46,185 nt of DNA from Bacteroidales bacterium (GTDB lineage: Bacteria > Bacteroidota > Bacteroidia > Bacteroidales > UBA12170): positions 10,403-56,587 of the forward strand of contig JAOZUW010000002.1 of NCBI GenBank assembly GCA_029938465.1. The letters are read 5' to 3'. Below the pieces are notes generated by a model. It had not been told where the DNA came from and made no database searches. It was given only the letters and a program-made list of their open reading frames with translations. Within the stretch, counting starts at the first letter, position 1; every line of letters starts with the position of its first letter. Position numbers and translations under genes: made by a program. Of this stretch, positions 25,308 to 34,065 are shown piece by piece.

Positions 25308-26996
25308 TTAAGCTTTTAGTTTTTTATATTTAATCCGTTTTGGACCTTCATCACCCAATCGCTTTTTACGGTTTTCTTCGTATTCAGAATAACTACCTTC
25401 GAACCAATACACTTGTGAATTGCCTTCGAAAGCAAGAATATGAGTAGCTACACGATCTAGGAACCAACGGTCGTGAGAGATAATAACAGCACAGCCTGCA
25501 AAATTCTCCAAGCCTTCTTCTAAAGCACGAAGTGTATTCACATCAATATCGTTGGTGGGCTCATCGAGCAAAAGAACGTTGGCTTCTTGTTTGAGGGTGA
25601 GTGCCAAATGCATTCTGTTTCTTTCTCCACCGGAAAGAACGGCAGCTTTTTTCTGCTGATCCACACCACTAAAGTTAAAGCGAGAAACATAGGCGCGTGA
25701 GTTCATAGTTCTAGAACCTAATTGTAAGTTTTCATTTCCTTCAGAAATAACTTCCCAAACGGTTTTTTCCGGGTCGATATCGGCATGTGCCTGATCTACA
25801 TAACCTACTTTCACAGTAGAGCCCACAATAAATTCTCCTTTGTCGGCTTTTTCCATTTCCATAATTAAACGGAATAGAGTGGTTTTCCCTGCACCATTTG
25901 GGCCGATAATTCCAACGATACCATTGGGAGGAAGAACAAAATTCAAATTTTCATATAAGAGCTTTTCGTCAAAAGCTTTGGCAACGCCATTAGCTTCTAT
26001 AACCTGGCTCCCTAATCGTGGTCCATTAGGAATAAATATTTCTAGTTTTTCGTCTAATGTTTTTACATCTTCTCCAAGGAGTTTGTCGTAAGCGGCCAAA
26101 CGAGCTTTAGATTTAGCATGACGAGCTTTAGGTGCCATTCGTACCCATTCCAGCTCACGCTCCAATGTTTTACGTCTTTTGCTGGCGGTTTTTTCTTCCA
26201 TCGACATGCGTTTGGTTTTTTGGTCGAGCCAAGAGCTGTAATTACCTTTCCATGGGATACCTTCACCACGGTCGAGTTCCAAAATCCATCCTGCTGCATT
26301 ATCTAAAAAATATCTATCGTGAGTTACAGCTATTACCGTTCCTTGATATTTTTGCAAATATATTTCCAACCATTGAATACTTTCTGCATCTAAATGGTTA
26401 GTAGGCTCATCGAGTAATAATACATCGGGTTCGCTAAGCAATAAACGGCAAAGGGCAACTCTTCTTCTTTCACCACCGCTTAAATGCTTTACAGCTGTAT
26501 CTCCAGCAGGGCAGCGTAGCGCATCCATAGCTCTTTCCAGTTTACTATCTAGTTCCCAAGCATCAAGATGATCAAGTTTCTCGGTAAGTTCTCCTTGCTT
26601 TTCGATCAATTTAGTCATTTCATCATCTGACATGGGCTCGGCAAATTTATTATTCACCTCTTCATATTCTTTTAAAAGATTTACAACTTCTGAAACGCCT
26701 TCTTCTACTATTTCTTTTACTGTTTTAGTATCGTCGAGATAAGGCTCTTGATCTAATTTTCCTACACTATATCCAGGAGAAAAAACTACATAACCATCAT
26801 ATGCAGTATCTTGTCCTGCTATAATGTTAAGTAAAGATGATTTCCCAGAGCCATTAAGGCCTATAACCCCAATTTTTGCACCATAATAAAAGGATAAGTA
26901 GATATTTTTTAACACTTGCTTACTGGGAGGGAATTTTTTGGAAACTCCTTCCATGGAGAATATAATTTTTTTGTCTTCAACCGGATCTTTTGCCAT
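25308..26996 (-). CDS. ettA: Energy-dependent translational throttle protein (ABC-F ATPase)
   Basis: The 562-residue product has two ABC ATPase domains and no membrane segments. Walker A is GLNGSGKSSLL in the first and GPNGAGKTTLF in the second; the signatures are LSGGERRRVALCRLLL and LSGGERNRMHLALTLK; Walker B is VLLLDEPTNHLDAES and VLLLDEPTNDIDVNT. The start FSMEGVSKKFPPSKQVLKNI and the length near 555 are specific to EttA among ABC-F proteins. EttA binds the ribosomal E site and gates the first elongation step according to ATP/ADP level. A TTTG-16-TACTTTTG promoter (27013-27040) lies 16 bases upstream. Confidence 0.95.
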   Translation of the reverse strand: MAKDPVEDKKIIFSMEGVSKKFPPSKQVLKNIYLSFYYGAKIGVIGLNGSGKSSLLNIIAGQDTAYDGYVVFSPGYSVGKLDQEPYLDDTKTVKEIVEEGVSEVVNLLKEYEEVNNKFAEPMSDDEMTKLIEKQGELTEKLDHLDAWELDSKLERAMDALRCPAGDTAVKHLSGGERRRVALCRLLLSEPDVLLLDEPTNHLDAESIQWLEIYLQKYQGTVIAVTHDRYFLDNAAGWILELDRGEGIPWKGNYSSWLDQKTKRMSMEEKTASKRRKTLERELEWVRMAPKARHAKSKARLAAYDKLLGEDVKTLDEKLEIFIPNGPRLGSQVIEANGVAKAFDEKLLYENLNFVLPPNGIVGIIGPNGAGKTTLFRLIMEMEKADKGEFIVGSTVKVGYVDQAHADIDPEKTVWEVISEGNENLQLGSRTMNSRAYVSRFNFSGVDQQKKAAVLSGGERNRMHLALTLKQEANVLLLDEPTNDIDVNTLRALEEGLENFAGCAVIISHDRWFLDRVATHILAFEGNSQVYWFEGSYSEYEENRKKRLGDEGPKRIKYKKLKA

Positions 26997-27012
26997 CGTA
27001 TTTCTTTTTCTG

Positions 27013-27040
27013 CAAAAGTATGGAAAAGTTTTGGGTCAAA
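27013..27040 (-). promoter_or_regulatory. Promoter of ettA
   Basis: On the minus strand TTTG (27037-27040) precedes a perfect -7 TACTTTTG (27013-27020) by 16 bases. The transcript would start about 10 bases before the ettA ATG. Confidence 0.55.
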
Positions 27041-27057
27041 CTCAGGTTGATAGGTTT

Positions 27058-29982
27058 TTACAATAATTTTTCTAGATCTTCAGCTTTTATTTGCCCATCC
27101 ATCTGCCCTCCAATGAGGCTTTCGCTCATTTCCATTTTGCTTTGTTGAAGTTGAAGTATTTTTTCTTCCAGAGTATCTTTAGTGATAAACTTATAGATAT
27201 TTACTTTTTGAGTTTGACCTATGCGATGAGTGCGGTCAATGGCTTGTTGTTCTACAAAAGGATTCCACCAAGGGTCGATTAAAAGAACATAGGTAGCCGA
27301 AGTAATATTGAGGCCAACACCTCCTGCTTTAATAGAAATTAAAAAGGGTAATATAGAGGCATCATTTTGAAAGTTTTCTACTATCTCTTGTCTTTTACTA
27401 TCTTTTCCAGTGAGCATTGCATATTTTATTCCTTGCTGTTCAAAGTGTTCTTTAATAAGATTTAAATGCTTAACAAAAGATGAAAATATAAGAAATTTGG
27501 ATTTTTGCTCCAAAAGATTCTCCATGTTTTGAATAATAGTTTCAAATTTCCCCGAGGAGATGTTTGTTTCAGGATCTAACATAGCCGGGTGCAAAGCTAA
27601 TTGCCTGAGGCGATTGAGGATAGCTAGTTTTTGTACATAGTTTTTCTTGTTTTTCTCGAAAAGCAATTGATTTCTTACAGAGGATTTTTCTTGCTCATAA
27701 AGATCTTTTTGCTCTTCAGACATATCGCAATAAATTATCTGCTCTGTCTTTTCGGGTAATTCTTTGGCAACATCTTGTTTTAAGCGACGAAGTAATAAGG
27801 GGTTAATAATTTTTTGCAGTTCTATGGCTTCCATGGCTTCTGTATTCTGACCAATGGGTTTTACATAGGTTTTTTCAAAATAATGAAGGTTACCTAACAT
27901 GCCAGGATTAAGGAAATTCATTTGTGCCCAGAGATCTTGAAGTTTATTCTCAAAAGGAGTACCTGTGATGCTAATTTTATTTTCGGCTTGTAGTTGAACT
28001 ATAGCCTGATAATTCATTGAATGTGGATTTTTTATAGATTGGCTCTCATCCAGAATAAGATAACTAAAAGTAGTTTTTCGTAATTCTTTCACATCTTTTC
28101 GGATCACCCCATAAGTGGTAATAATAATATGTTTTTTATGGAGTTCGTTTTTTATTTCCTCTTGTCTTTTGTTACCATAATAAATAAAGAAGCTTAAGGA
28201 GGCTGCAAATTTATTTAGTTCCTCCACCCAATTATAAATCAAAGAGCGCGGCACAACCAATAAAGCAGATTGAAAAATAGGAATATCTCTATTATTTTTT
28301 TCTTTAATTCCATTAAAAAGCGAAAGTTGTGTTTGAGATTTAATATTTTTTTCTTTTTCAGGTCTTTTATTTTGAAAATATTGCTGTAATAGTGTAATAA
28401 CTTGAAGCGTTTTTCCAAGACCCATATCATCAGCTAAACAGGCTCCGAAGTTATTTTTGGTGAGATGATATAACCAACGGAAACCAGTTTTTTGGTAAGA
28501 GCGTAATTGTGCTGTAATATCCTTTGGGATATCTATTTTTTCTAGAGTTTCAGTATTTAAAATCTTGGAGAAGACTTTGTTATCAGGAGCAATAAGTGTG
28601 TTTCCTTTTAATAGTTCGATATGTGTTTTATGAAAAATACTACGGTTGTTTTCTTGTGTTCGTAGAGCTGCTGCATGTAATTCAGAAAACCATGCCAAAG
28701 GGATTAAAAATAATTGATTATTGGGTAATAAATACTCCTGATTCTTTTTAAGAATATGGTTTTTCAGTTTTTTAAATGGAATTTCAAATTCCCCAATTTG
28801 AATAATGATATTTAAATCGAACCAATCTTGTTTTTCAGTAATATGGTGTTTTATTATTGGTGTTTGAAAAGAAATTTCTTGTGAAAAAAGTTTATTTTGA
28901 ATAATAAATCCGAAAGATTCTAGTCTAGATATGTAGAGGGATAGTTGTTCAGTAAAATCATATTTATTATTTACTTTATGAGGTAAATTGAAATAGTTAT
29001 CTATGAGTTGAAAGCCCAGTTTTTTTAGGTTTTCTAGCATAAGATTTTCATAGGAGGCTTTACGCTGGACGTAGTTTAGTGAATATTCATTATTGATTTC
29101 TTTTACTTCCACAAAAAGTTTCTGTTTGTTGTAAAAAGGGACTTCTTGTTGATTGTAAACAAAAATAGGAATCAATAAAAACAAATCATTAAAGCTTCTT
29201 TCTATACGCAATAGCGTTTTTATTGAGGTTTCTGTTCGCCTCATCTCAAAACCTTTTATTTCGTAGTCGAACTTCCTCACAACAGGTTTTATAAATATCT
29301 TAAAGAAATCGCCCTGTAATTTTTTAGGAATTACTATTTCTTCTTTATTTAAAAAAGGTTTAATTTTTTGTGAATTAAAATCATTGTTTTCTATCCAGTG
29401 CAGTCTGTGTTTATTAATAAAAAAGGCAGGCCTATTAGTTATTATTTTTGTTGATGAATGTGTAAGATTAACTTCGTTTTGCTGAAAAAATAGTTTTAAT
29501 TGATAGTGTAGCGTTTCAACTTTGCTTTCAAAGAAGAACTTCAGTTGTGTAGTTTCACCATTAACTGTAATCATTTCTTCCGGATAAATATTAGCAGGGC
29601 TGGATTCTTTATAGAAAACAAGAGGTTGATTTGTCTTTATATGCTTAAAGATCTCTGAACGCAGCTTGTCTACTTCATTTAAAATAAATATCTGTTTTTT
29701 TTTATCTTGTTTTTTAAAGAATTGATGGAAGTTGTATTTTTTAAGCTTTTCGTTGAATCTGTTATTTAGTGCTTCAGCTTTAAGTTGATCATTTTTTTGA
29801 ATAATATCATCTATCCAATCTTGGTAGGGGATGATTTGATGATCGAGATCGGTTTTTGTAAGCTGCTTAAATGTTTTATAGTAATTTTCTTGTTTGTTCT
29901 TTTTCAATAAATAAGGTAAGGGAATAATACCCAAAAGGGTATCATCTTTAAATGCAATTGAAAAAATGATTTCTGTACTCAT
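27058..29982 (-). CDS. SNF2-family helicase-like ATPase
   Basis: The 974-residue product has a SNF2 motor in its C-terminal half. LADDMGLGKTLQVITLL is motif I, LILDESQSIKNP is motif II (DESQ in place of the common DEAQ), SITGTPFENKLQDLWAQMNFL is motif III and QQAIDRTHRIGQTQKVNIYKF is motif VI. The N-terminal 470 or so residues have no motif I can name and are rich in Lys, Asn and Phe. Bacterial SNF2 proteins of this type (HepA-like) translocate on DNA and are thought to remodel protein-DNA complexes; the target here is unknown. The gene stands alone, with a -7 element TACCTTTG at 30007-30014. Confidence 0.88.
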   Translation of the reverse strand: MSTEIIFSIAFKDDTLLGIIPLPYLLKKNKQENYYKTFKQLTKTDLDHQIIPYQDWIDDIIQKNDQLKAEALNNRFNEKLKKYNFHQFFKKQDKKKQIFILNEVDKLRSEIFKHIKTNQPLVFYKESSPANIYPEEMITVNGETTQLKFFFESKVETLHYQLKLFFQQNEVNLTHSSTKIITNRPAFFINKHRLHWIENNDFNSQKIKPFLNKEEIVIPKKLQGDFFKIFIKPVVRKFDYEIKGFEMRRTETSIKTLLRIERSFNDLFLLIPIFVYNQQEVPFYNKQKLFVEVKEINNEYSLNYVQRKASYENLMLENLKKLGFQLIDNYFNLPHKVNNKYDFTEQLSLYISRLESFGFIIQNKLFSQEISFQTPIIKHHITEKQDWFDLNIIIQIGEFEIPFKKLKNHILKKNQEYLLPNNQLFLIPLAWFSELHAAALRTQENNRSIFHKTHIELLKGNTLIAPDNKVFSKILNTETLEKIDIPKDITAQLRSYQKTGFRWLYHLTKNNFGACLADDMGLGKTLQVITLLQQYFQNKRPEKEKNIKSQTQLSLFNGIKEKNNRDIPIFQSALLVVPRSLIYNWVEELNKFAASLSFFIYYGNKRQEEIKNELHKKHIIITTYGVIRKDVKELRKTTFSYLILDESQSIKNPHSMNYQAIVQLQAENKISITGTPFENKLQDLWAQMNFLNPGMLGNLHYFEKTYVKPIGQNTEAMEAIELQKIINPLLLRRLKQDVAKELPEKTEQIIYCDMSEEQKDLYEQEKSSVRNQLLFEKNKKNYVQKLAILNRLRQLALHPAMLDPETNISSGKFETIIQNMENLLEQKSKFLIFSSFVKHLNLIKEHFEQQGIKYAMLTGKDSKRQEIVENFQNDASILPFLISIKAGGVGLNITSATYVLLIDPWWNPFVEQQAIDRTHRIGQTQKVNIYKFITKDTLEEKILQLQQSKMEMSESLIGGQMDGQIKAEDLEKLL

Positions 29983-30006
29983 AATAATTAGAACTACTAT
30001 AACTTA

Positions 30007-30014
30007 CAAAGGTA
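30007..30014 (-). promoter_or_regulatory. -7 element of the SNF2 gene
   Basis: TACCTTTG on the minus strand is an exact TAnnTTTG match 24 bases upstream of the start codon at 29982. No good -33 was found. Confidence 0.5.
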
Positions 30015-30087
30015 TGAAATTATAGGAATATGTATAATCCAATGCAGAATTAATAATGACGGGTAAATGTCGGGTAGAATATGTAAC

Positions 30088-30115
30088 TTGGTCGGGTGCT
30101 TTGTGTATAGCTTTG
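30088..30115 (+). promoter_or_regulatory. Promoter of the small XRE regulator
   Basis: TTG (30088-30090) and a perfect -7 TAGCTTTG (30108-30115) are 17 bases apart. They lie inside the 5' part of the ORF as tracked from 30056, which supports the later start at 30131. Confidence 0.5.
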
Positions 30116-30130
30116 TCACCAAAAAGAATA

Positions 30131-30352
30131 ATGGAAATGATAGGAAGAAAAATTAAAGACCTAAGAGTTTTAAAAGGGCTTACTCAAGAAGATTTAGCAG
30201 AAAGAACTCAATTAAGTGTGAGAACTATTCAGCGGATAGAAAAAGGTGAAGTGGATCCAAGAACTTATACCCTAAACTTATTGGCAGAAGCTCTAAAAGT
30301 GATGACTGATAAACCCTATAAGTATTATGGGAATATTCGGTTTATTAAATAA
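30131..30352 (+). CDS. Small XRE-type helix-turn-helix regulator
   Basis: Translation is placed at the ATG at 30131 (MEMIGRKIKDLRVLKGL) because a promoter overlaps the earlier part of the ORF; this gives 73 residues. Almost the whole protein is one HTH_3 domain: IGRKIKDLRVLKGLTQEDLA, then ERTQLSVRTIQRIEKGEVDP with the recognition helix, then TYTLNLLAEAL. It probably binds DNA as a dimer and has no effector domain. Proteins of this type often regulate their own gene. The neighbouring divergent gene is the SNF2 ATPase, but a functional link is not shown. Confidence 0.85.
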   Translation: MEMIGRKIKDLRVLKGLTQEDLAERTQLSVRTIQRIEKGEVDPRTYTLNLLAEALKVMTDKPYKYYGNIRFIK

Positions 30353-30486
30353 GTACGGTGCCGTTTGAATTGTTTTACCCCACTCTTTGCTAGAATTAAA
30401 TCCTCTTATCAAGAACCACTAAAAATTAGGGGGCGTAATCAGCATTATTATCACATTATTACAATGCAGGCATAGTATATTTTCTG

Positions 30487-30494
30487 TATATTTG
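30487..30494 (+). promoter_or_regulatory. -7 element of mdh
   Basis: TATATTTG is an exact TAnnTTTG match 46 bases upstream of the mdh ATG. No clear TTTG at -33. Confidence 0.5.
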
Positions 30495-30540
30495 TGGCTC
30501 AAAAAATCTAATAATAAATTTTATAATAAAACCCAGAATA

Positions 30541-31479
30541 ATGGATAAAATAACTGTAATTGGAGCAGGAAATGTAGGTGCAACAGCAGCGAATGTAATT
30601 GCTCATAAAGACATTGTAAAAGAAGTTGTATTAATTGATATTAAAGAAGGTGTTGCCGAAGGTAAAGCTTTAGATATGTGGCAAACTGCCCCTATCAATG
30701 GTTTTAATACTATGGTAACAGGTGTAACTAATGACTATTCTAAAACTGCTGGTTCTGGAATTATCGTTGTTACTTCTGGTATTCCTCGTAAACCAGGTAT
30801 GAGTCGCGATGACTTGATTTCTACTAACGCTGGTATTGTAAAATCAGTAGTTGCGCAAGCTTTGAAATTCTCTCCAGATGCCATAGTAATTATTGTAGCT
30901 AATCCTTTAGATGTAATGACTTATGCTGCATTTAAAACAGCTGGTATCGATTCTTCTAAAGTATTTGGTATGGCTGGTATTCTTGATACTGCACGTTACA
31001 GAGCATTCTTAGCCACTGAATTACAAGTGTCCCCTAATGATATTCAAGCTTTATTAATGGGTGGTCATGGTGACACTATGGTGCCACTACCACGTTATAC
31101 TACTGTTGGTGGTATTCCTGTTACTGAGCTTATTGATGCTGATAAATTAGAGGCTATTGTGAAACGCACCAAAGGTGGTGGTGGTGAATTAGTGAAGCTA
31201 ATGGGTACTTCTGCCTGGTATGCTCCTGGTGCTGCAGCTGCTCAAATGTGTGAAGCTATTGTGAACGACCAAAATAGAGTTTTCCCTGTTTGCGCACTGC
31301 TTAACGGTGAATATGATCAAGAAGGTGTATACTTGGGCGTGCCTGTAAAATTAGGCAAGAATGGTATTGAGGAAATTGTTAAAATTAACCTTAACAAAGA
31401 CGAACAAGCTTTATTAGATGAATCTTCTATAGCTGTAAAAGGTGTCATGAAAGTTTTGGATGATATGAAATTATTCTAG
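30541..31479 (+). CDS. mdh: Malate dehydrogenase (LDH-like)
   Basis: The 312-residue product carries the Rossmann motif VIGAGNVGATAA, the coenzyme acidic residue in LIDIKEG, the substrate loop GIPRKPGMSRDDL (Arg pair that reads the malate carboxylate), VANPLDVMTYAA, and the catalytic His in LLMGGHGDTMVPLPRYTTVGG. It reduces oxaloacetate to malate with NADH. It could take the oxaloacetate made by citrate lyase encoded elsewhere in this window. Codon use is more GC-balanced in third positions than most neighbours, as expected for a highly expressed gene (impression, not computed). Confidence 0.96.
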   Translation: MDKITVIGAGNVGATAANVIAHKDIVKEVVLIDIKEGVAEGKALDMWQTAPINGFNTMVTGVTNDYSKTAGSGIIVVTSGIPRKPGMSRDDLISTNAGIVKSVVAQALKFSPDAIVIIVANPLDVMTYAAFKTAGIDSSKVFGMAGILDTARYRAFLATELQVSPNDIQALLMGGHGDTMVPLPRYTTVGGIPVTELIDADKLEAIVKRTKGGGGELVKLMGTSAWYAPGAAAAQMCEAIVNDQNRVFPVCALLNGEYDQEGVYLGVPVKLGKNGIEEIVKINLNKDEQALLDESSIAVKGVMKVLDDMKLF

Positions 31480-31508
31480 ATTAAAAAAACAACCAAATAA
31501 ATAATCAG

Positions 31509-31543
31509 AAAGCCGCCTTAGAATTTTTCTAATGGTGGCTTTT
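31509..31543 (+). terminator. Terminator of mdh
   Basis: AAAGCCGCCTTAGAA (31509-31523) pairs with TTCTAATGGTGGCTTT (31528-31543), with one G-T pair and one bulge. A T-rich tail follows. Confidence 0.8.
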
Positions 31544-31581
31544 AATTTTTATTCTTATCTTTAGCTGATAAAAAATGACCT

Positions 31582-32505
31582 ATGAACTACAAAACAACTA
31601 TTGTTAAAATTGAAGATGGATTAAAAATACACCTTCATCATTGGATACCAGAAAAACCTAATAAACTAATGTTTTTAATACATGGTTCGGTTGAACACGC
31701 CAAGCGTTACGATTATTTTGCCAGAAAATTAGCGGAACAAGGTTTTATAGTGATTGCACCAGATCAACGAGGTCATGGTTTAACAGCACAAGAAAGTGGT
31801 GTTTTTTCACATTTTGGTGATAAGGATGGCTTTTTGAGAGCAATAAATGATTTAGATGAGATTCTAAATCATATTAAGGAAGAATATCCCAAGCTTCCGA
31901 GAGCAATTTTTGGACATAGTCTGGGGTCTTTTTTAGTGCGTAAATTTATTTCTTTAAGAGGAGATGATTTTAAGGCAGCCATTATCACAGGCTCCAGCTG
32001 GGGAAATACAATGGAATTAAAAGGTGGTTTATTACTCACTAAAATATGGTCCTTATTTACAGATAAGAATACACCGAATCAAAAATTTAATGATTTTTTA
32101 TGGGGACAAATAAATGCGAAAGTAAAAAATAGAAAAGGAAGCTTGGATTTTATCAATAGTGATGAAAAAGAAGTAGAAAAATATATGGCAGATCCTTTGA
32201 ATGGAAATACCATTACTATTGAATTTGGAGCACAAATGTCAAAGGCACTGTTAATGGTTCGTGAGGATGAAGTATTTATAAATACACCCAAAGGGCTTAA
32301 TATTTATCTGGCTTCAGGATTAGACGACCCTCTTTCTAATAAAGGGAAGGACATTAATCTTATTGCTGAAAAATATAGAAAAACTGCTCATGAAAACGTG
32401 ACAGTTAAATTATATTCTAGTGCTAGACATGAAATTATTAATGAACCAAACAAAGACGAAATCATTACCGATATAATTATCTGGCTGAATAATATTTTTA
32501 AATGA
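31582..32505 (+). CDS. Alpha/beta hydrolase, monoacylglycerol lipase-like (S33)
   Basis: The 307-residue product has the alpha/beta-hydrolase pattern: LMFLIHGSVEHAKRY (oxyanion loop), PDQRGHGLTAQ, the nucleophile Ser in IFGHSLGS, the Asp in LASGLDDPLS and the His in SARHEIINE. The GHSLGS and RGHG motifs and size fit the lysophospholipase/monoacylglycerol lipase group. There is no signal peptide, so it acts in the cytoplasm. Its last codons overlap the glycerol kinase start (ATGA), which suggests it frees glycerol for that kinase. Substrate is inferred from context. Confidence 0.8.
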   Translation: MNYKTTIVKIEDGLKIHLHHWIPEKPNKLMFLIHGSVEHAKRYDYFARKLAEQGFIVIAPDQRGHGLTAQESGVFSHFGDKDGFLRAINDLDEILNHIKEEYPKLPRAIFGHSLGSFLVRKFISLRGDDFKAAIITGSSWGNTMELKGGLLLTKIWSLFTDKNTPNQKFNDFLWGQINAKVKNRKGSLDFINSDEKEVEKYMADPLNGNTITIEFGAQMSKALLMVREDEVFINTPKGLNIYLASGLDDPLSNKGKDINLIAEKYRKTAHENVTVKLYSSARHEIINEPNKDEIITDIIIWLNNIFK

Positions 32506-33983
32506 AAAAGCAATACATCCTTTCAATAGATCAAGGCACAACTAGCTCCAGAGCTATATTGTTTGATAAGAATCAGCAAATTGTTGGTGTGGAACAAGAA
32601 GAAGTAAAAATGTTTTATCCTCACAAAGGATGGGTAGAGCAAGATCCTAATGAAATATGGGAAACAACTTACCAATCGATTATCAAGCTTTTAAAAAATA
32701 ATAATGTATCGGCAAAACAAATTGCTGCTATTGGTATTGCAAATCAGAGAGAAACAACTGTTGTTTGGGATAAGAAAACAGGAGAACCTATTTATAAAGC
32801 TATTGTCTGGCAGGATACCAGAACTCAAAAATACTGTTCAGAAATTAAAAGTGGAGCCTATTCAAATTTTATTTATAACAAAACGGGGCTATATGTAGAT
32901 TCGTATTTCTCAGCCACAAAAATAAAATGGATTCTCGATAAATATGATAAGAATAGAGAACGTTCAAAAAAAGGAGAATTACTTTTTGGAACCATCGATA
33001 CTTGGCTTTTGTGGAAATTAAGCGAAGGAAAATTTCATTATACAGATTATACCAATGCATCGAGAACCATGCTTTTTGACATCAAAGAAAAAAAGTGGAG
33101 TTCGGAGTTGTTAAATTATTTCGATATACCCAAAGAATTACTACCTGAAGTAAGAGCTACAAGTGAAATATACGGCTATACCAGCAAAACCTTTTCAGAA
33201 TGCGAAATCCCTATTGCCTCTATGGTTGGTGATCAGCAATCTGCTCTTTTTGGTCAACAATGCACCAAAACGGGGATGGTAAAAAACACCTACGGAACAG
33301 GTTGCTTTATGCTGATGAATACAGGAGATAAAATAGCACATTCTAAACATGGTTTACTTACCACTATTGCATGGCATAAAAATGGTAAAACTACCTATGC
33401 TTTAGAAGGAAGTGTATTTGTTGCTGGAGCAGTAATACAATGGCTAAGAGATGAAATGGGGCTGATAAAAGATGCTGCCGAGAGTGAATTGATGGCTAAC
33501 AAGGTGAAAGATAATAATGGCGTTTATTTTGTGCCGGCTTTCACCGGTTTAGGAGCTCCCTATTGGGAGGGCTCTGCCCAAGGTGCTATTACTGGACTTA
33601 CAAGAGATTCAAATAAAAACCATATTGTTAGGGCTGCATTAGAATCTATGGCATTTCAAACAAAAGATGTATTAAATGCTATGATTGTGGATAGTCAATT
33701 ATATCTTATAAAATTGCATGTGGATGGAGGTGCTGTTCAAAATAATTTTTTGATGCAATTCCAAGCAGACATCTTGGATGTGGAGATTATTAGACCAGTA
33801 ATTCAAGAATCTACAGCATTGGGAGCCGCATTATTCGCAGGTTTGGCTACAGGTTTTTATTCAGAAGAGGAGATTAATCAAACTCAAAATATTGATAGAA
33901 TTTTTAAACCGTCTATGAAAGAAAAGGATAGACAGAATTACTATAAAGAATGGCTAAAAGCTATTAAAAAAGTGAGAAACTAA
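32502..33983 (+). CDS. glpK: Glycerol kinase
   Basis: The 493-residue FGGY kinase is a clear GlpK: YILSIDQGTTSSRAILFDK, GWVEQDPNEIWETT, GIANQRETTVVWDKKTG, VWQDTRT, GTIDTWLLWKL, DQQSALFGQQC, YGTGCFMLMNTG and FVPAFTGLGAPYWEG. It phosphorylates glycerol to glycerol 3-phosphate. The ATG overlaps the TGA of the upstream hydrolase by the usual ATGA, so the two are translationally coupled. No glycerol facilitator or GlpD is seen nearby. Confidence 0.97.
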   Translation: MKKQYILSIDQGTTSSRAILFDKNQQIVGVEQEEVKMFYPHKGWVEQDPNEIWETTYQSIIKLLKNNNVSAKQIAAIGIANQRETTVVWDKKTGEPIYKAIVWQDTRTQKYCSEIKSGAYSNFIYNKTGLYVDSYFSATKIKWILDKYDKNRERSKKGELLFGTIDTWLLWKLSEGKFHYTDYTNASRTMLFDIKEKKWSSELLNYFDIPKELLPEVRATSEIYGYTSKTFSECEIPIASMVGDQQSALFGQQCTKTGMVKNTYGTGCFMLMNTGDKIAHSKHGLLTTIAWHKNGKTTYALEGSVFVAGAVIQWLRDEMGLIKDAAESELMANKVKDNNGVYFVPAFTGLGAPYWEGSAQGAITGLTRDSNKNHIVRAALESMAFQTKDVLNAMIVDSQLYLIKLHVDGGAVQNNFLMQFQADILDVEIIRPVIQESTALGAALFAGLATGFYSEEEINQTQNIDRIFKPSMKEKDRQNYYKEWLKAIKKVRN

Positions 33984-34024
33984 CTTCAAATATTTAATTC
34001 ACGAATCATAAATACCCATTAGAA

Positions 34025-34054
34025 ATTGTAAAAAATAGAGTCAACATAATTTTG
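34025..34054 (+). promoter_or_regulatory. Promoter of the sirtuin gene
   Basis: ATTG (34025-34028) and a perfect -7 TAATTTTG (34047-34054) are 18 bases apart. The start codon at 34066 follows 11 bases after the -7 element, leaving only a few bases of leader. Confidence 0.6.
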
Positions 34055-34065
34055 AAACAAGGAAA

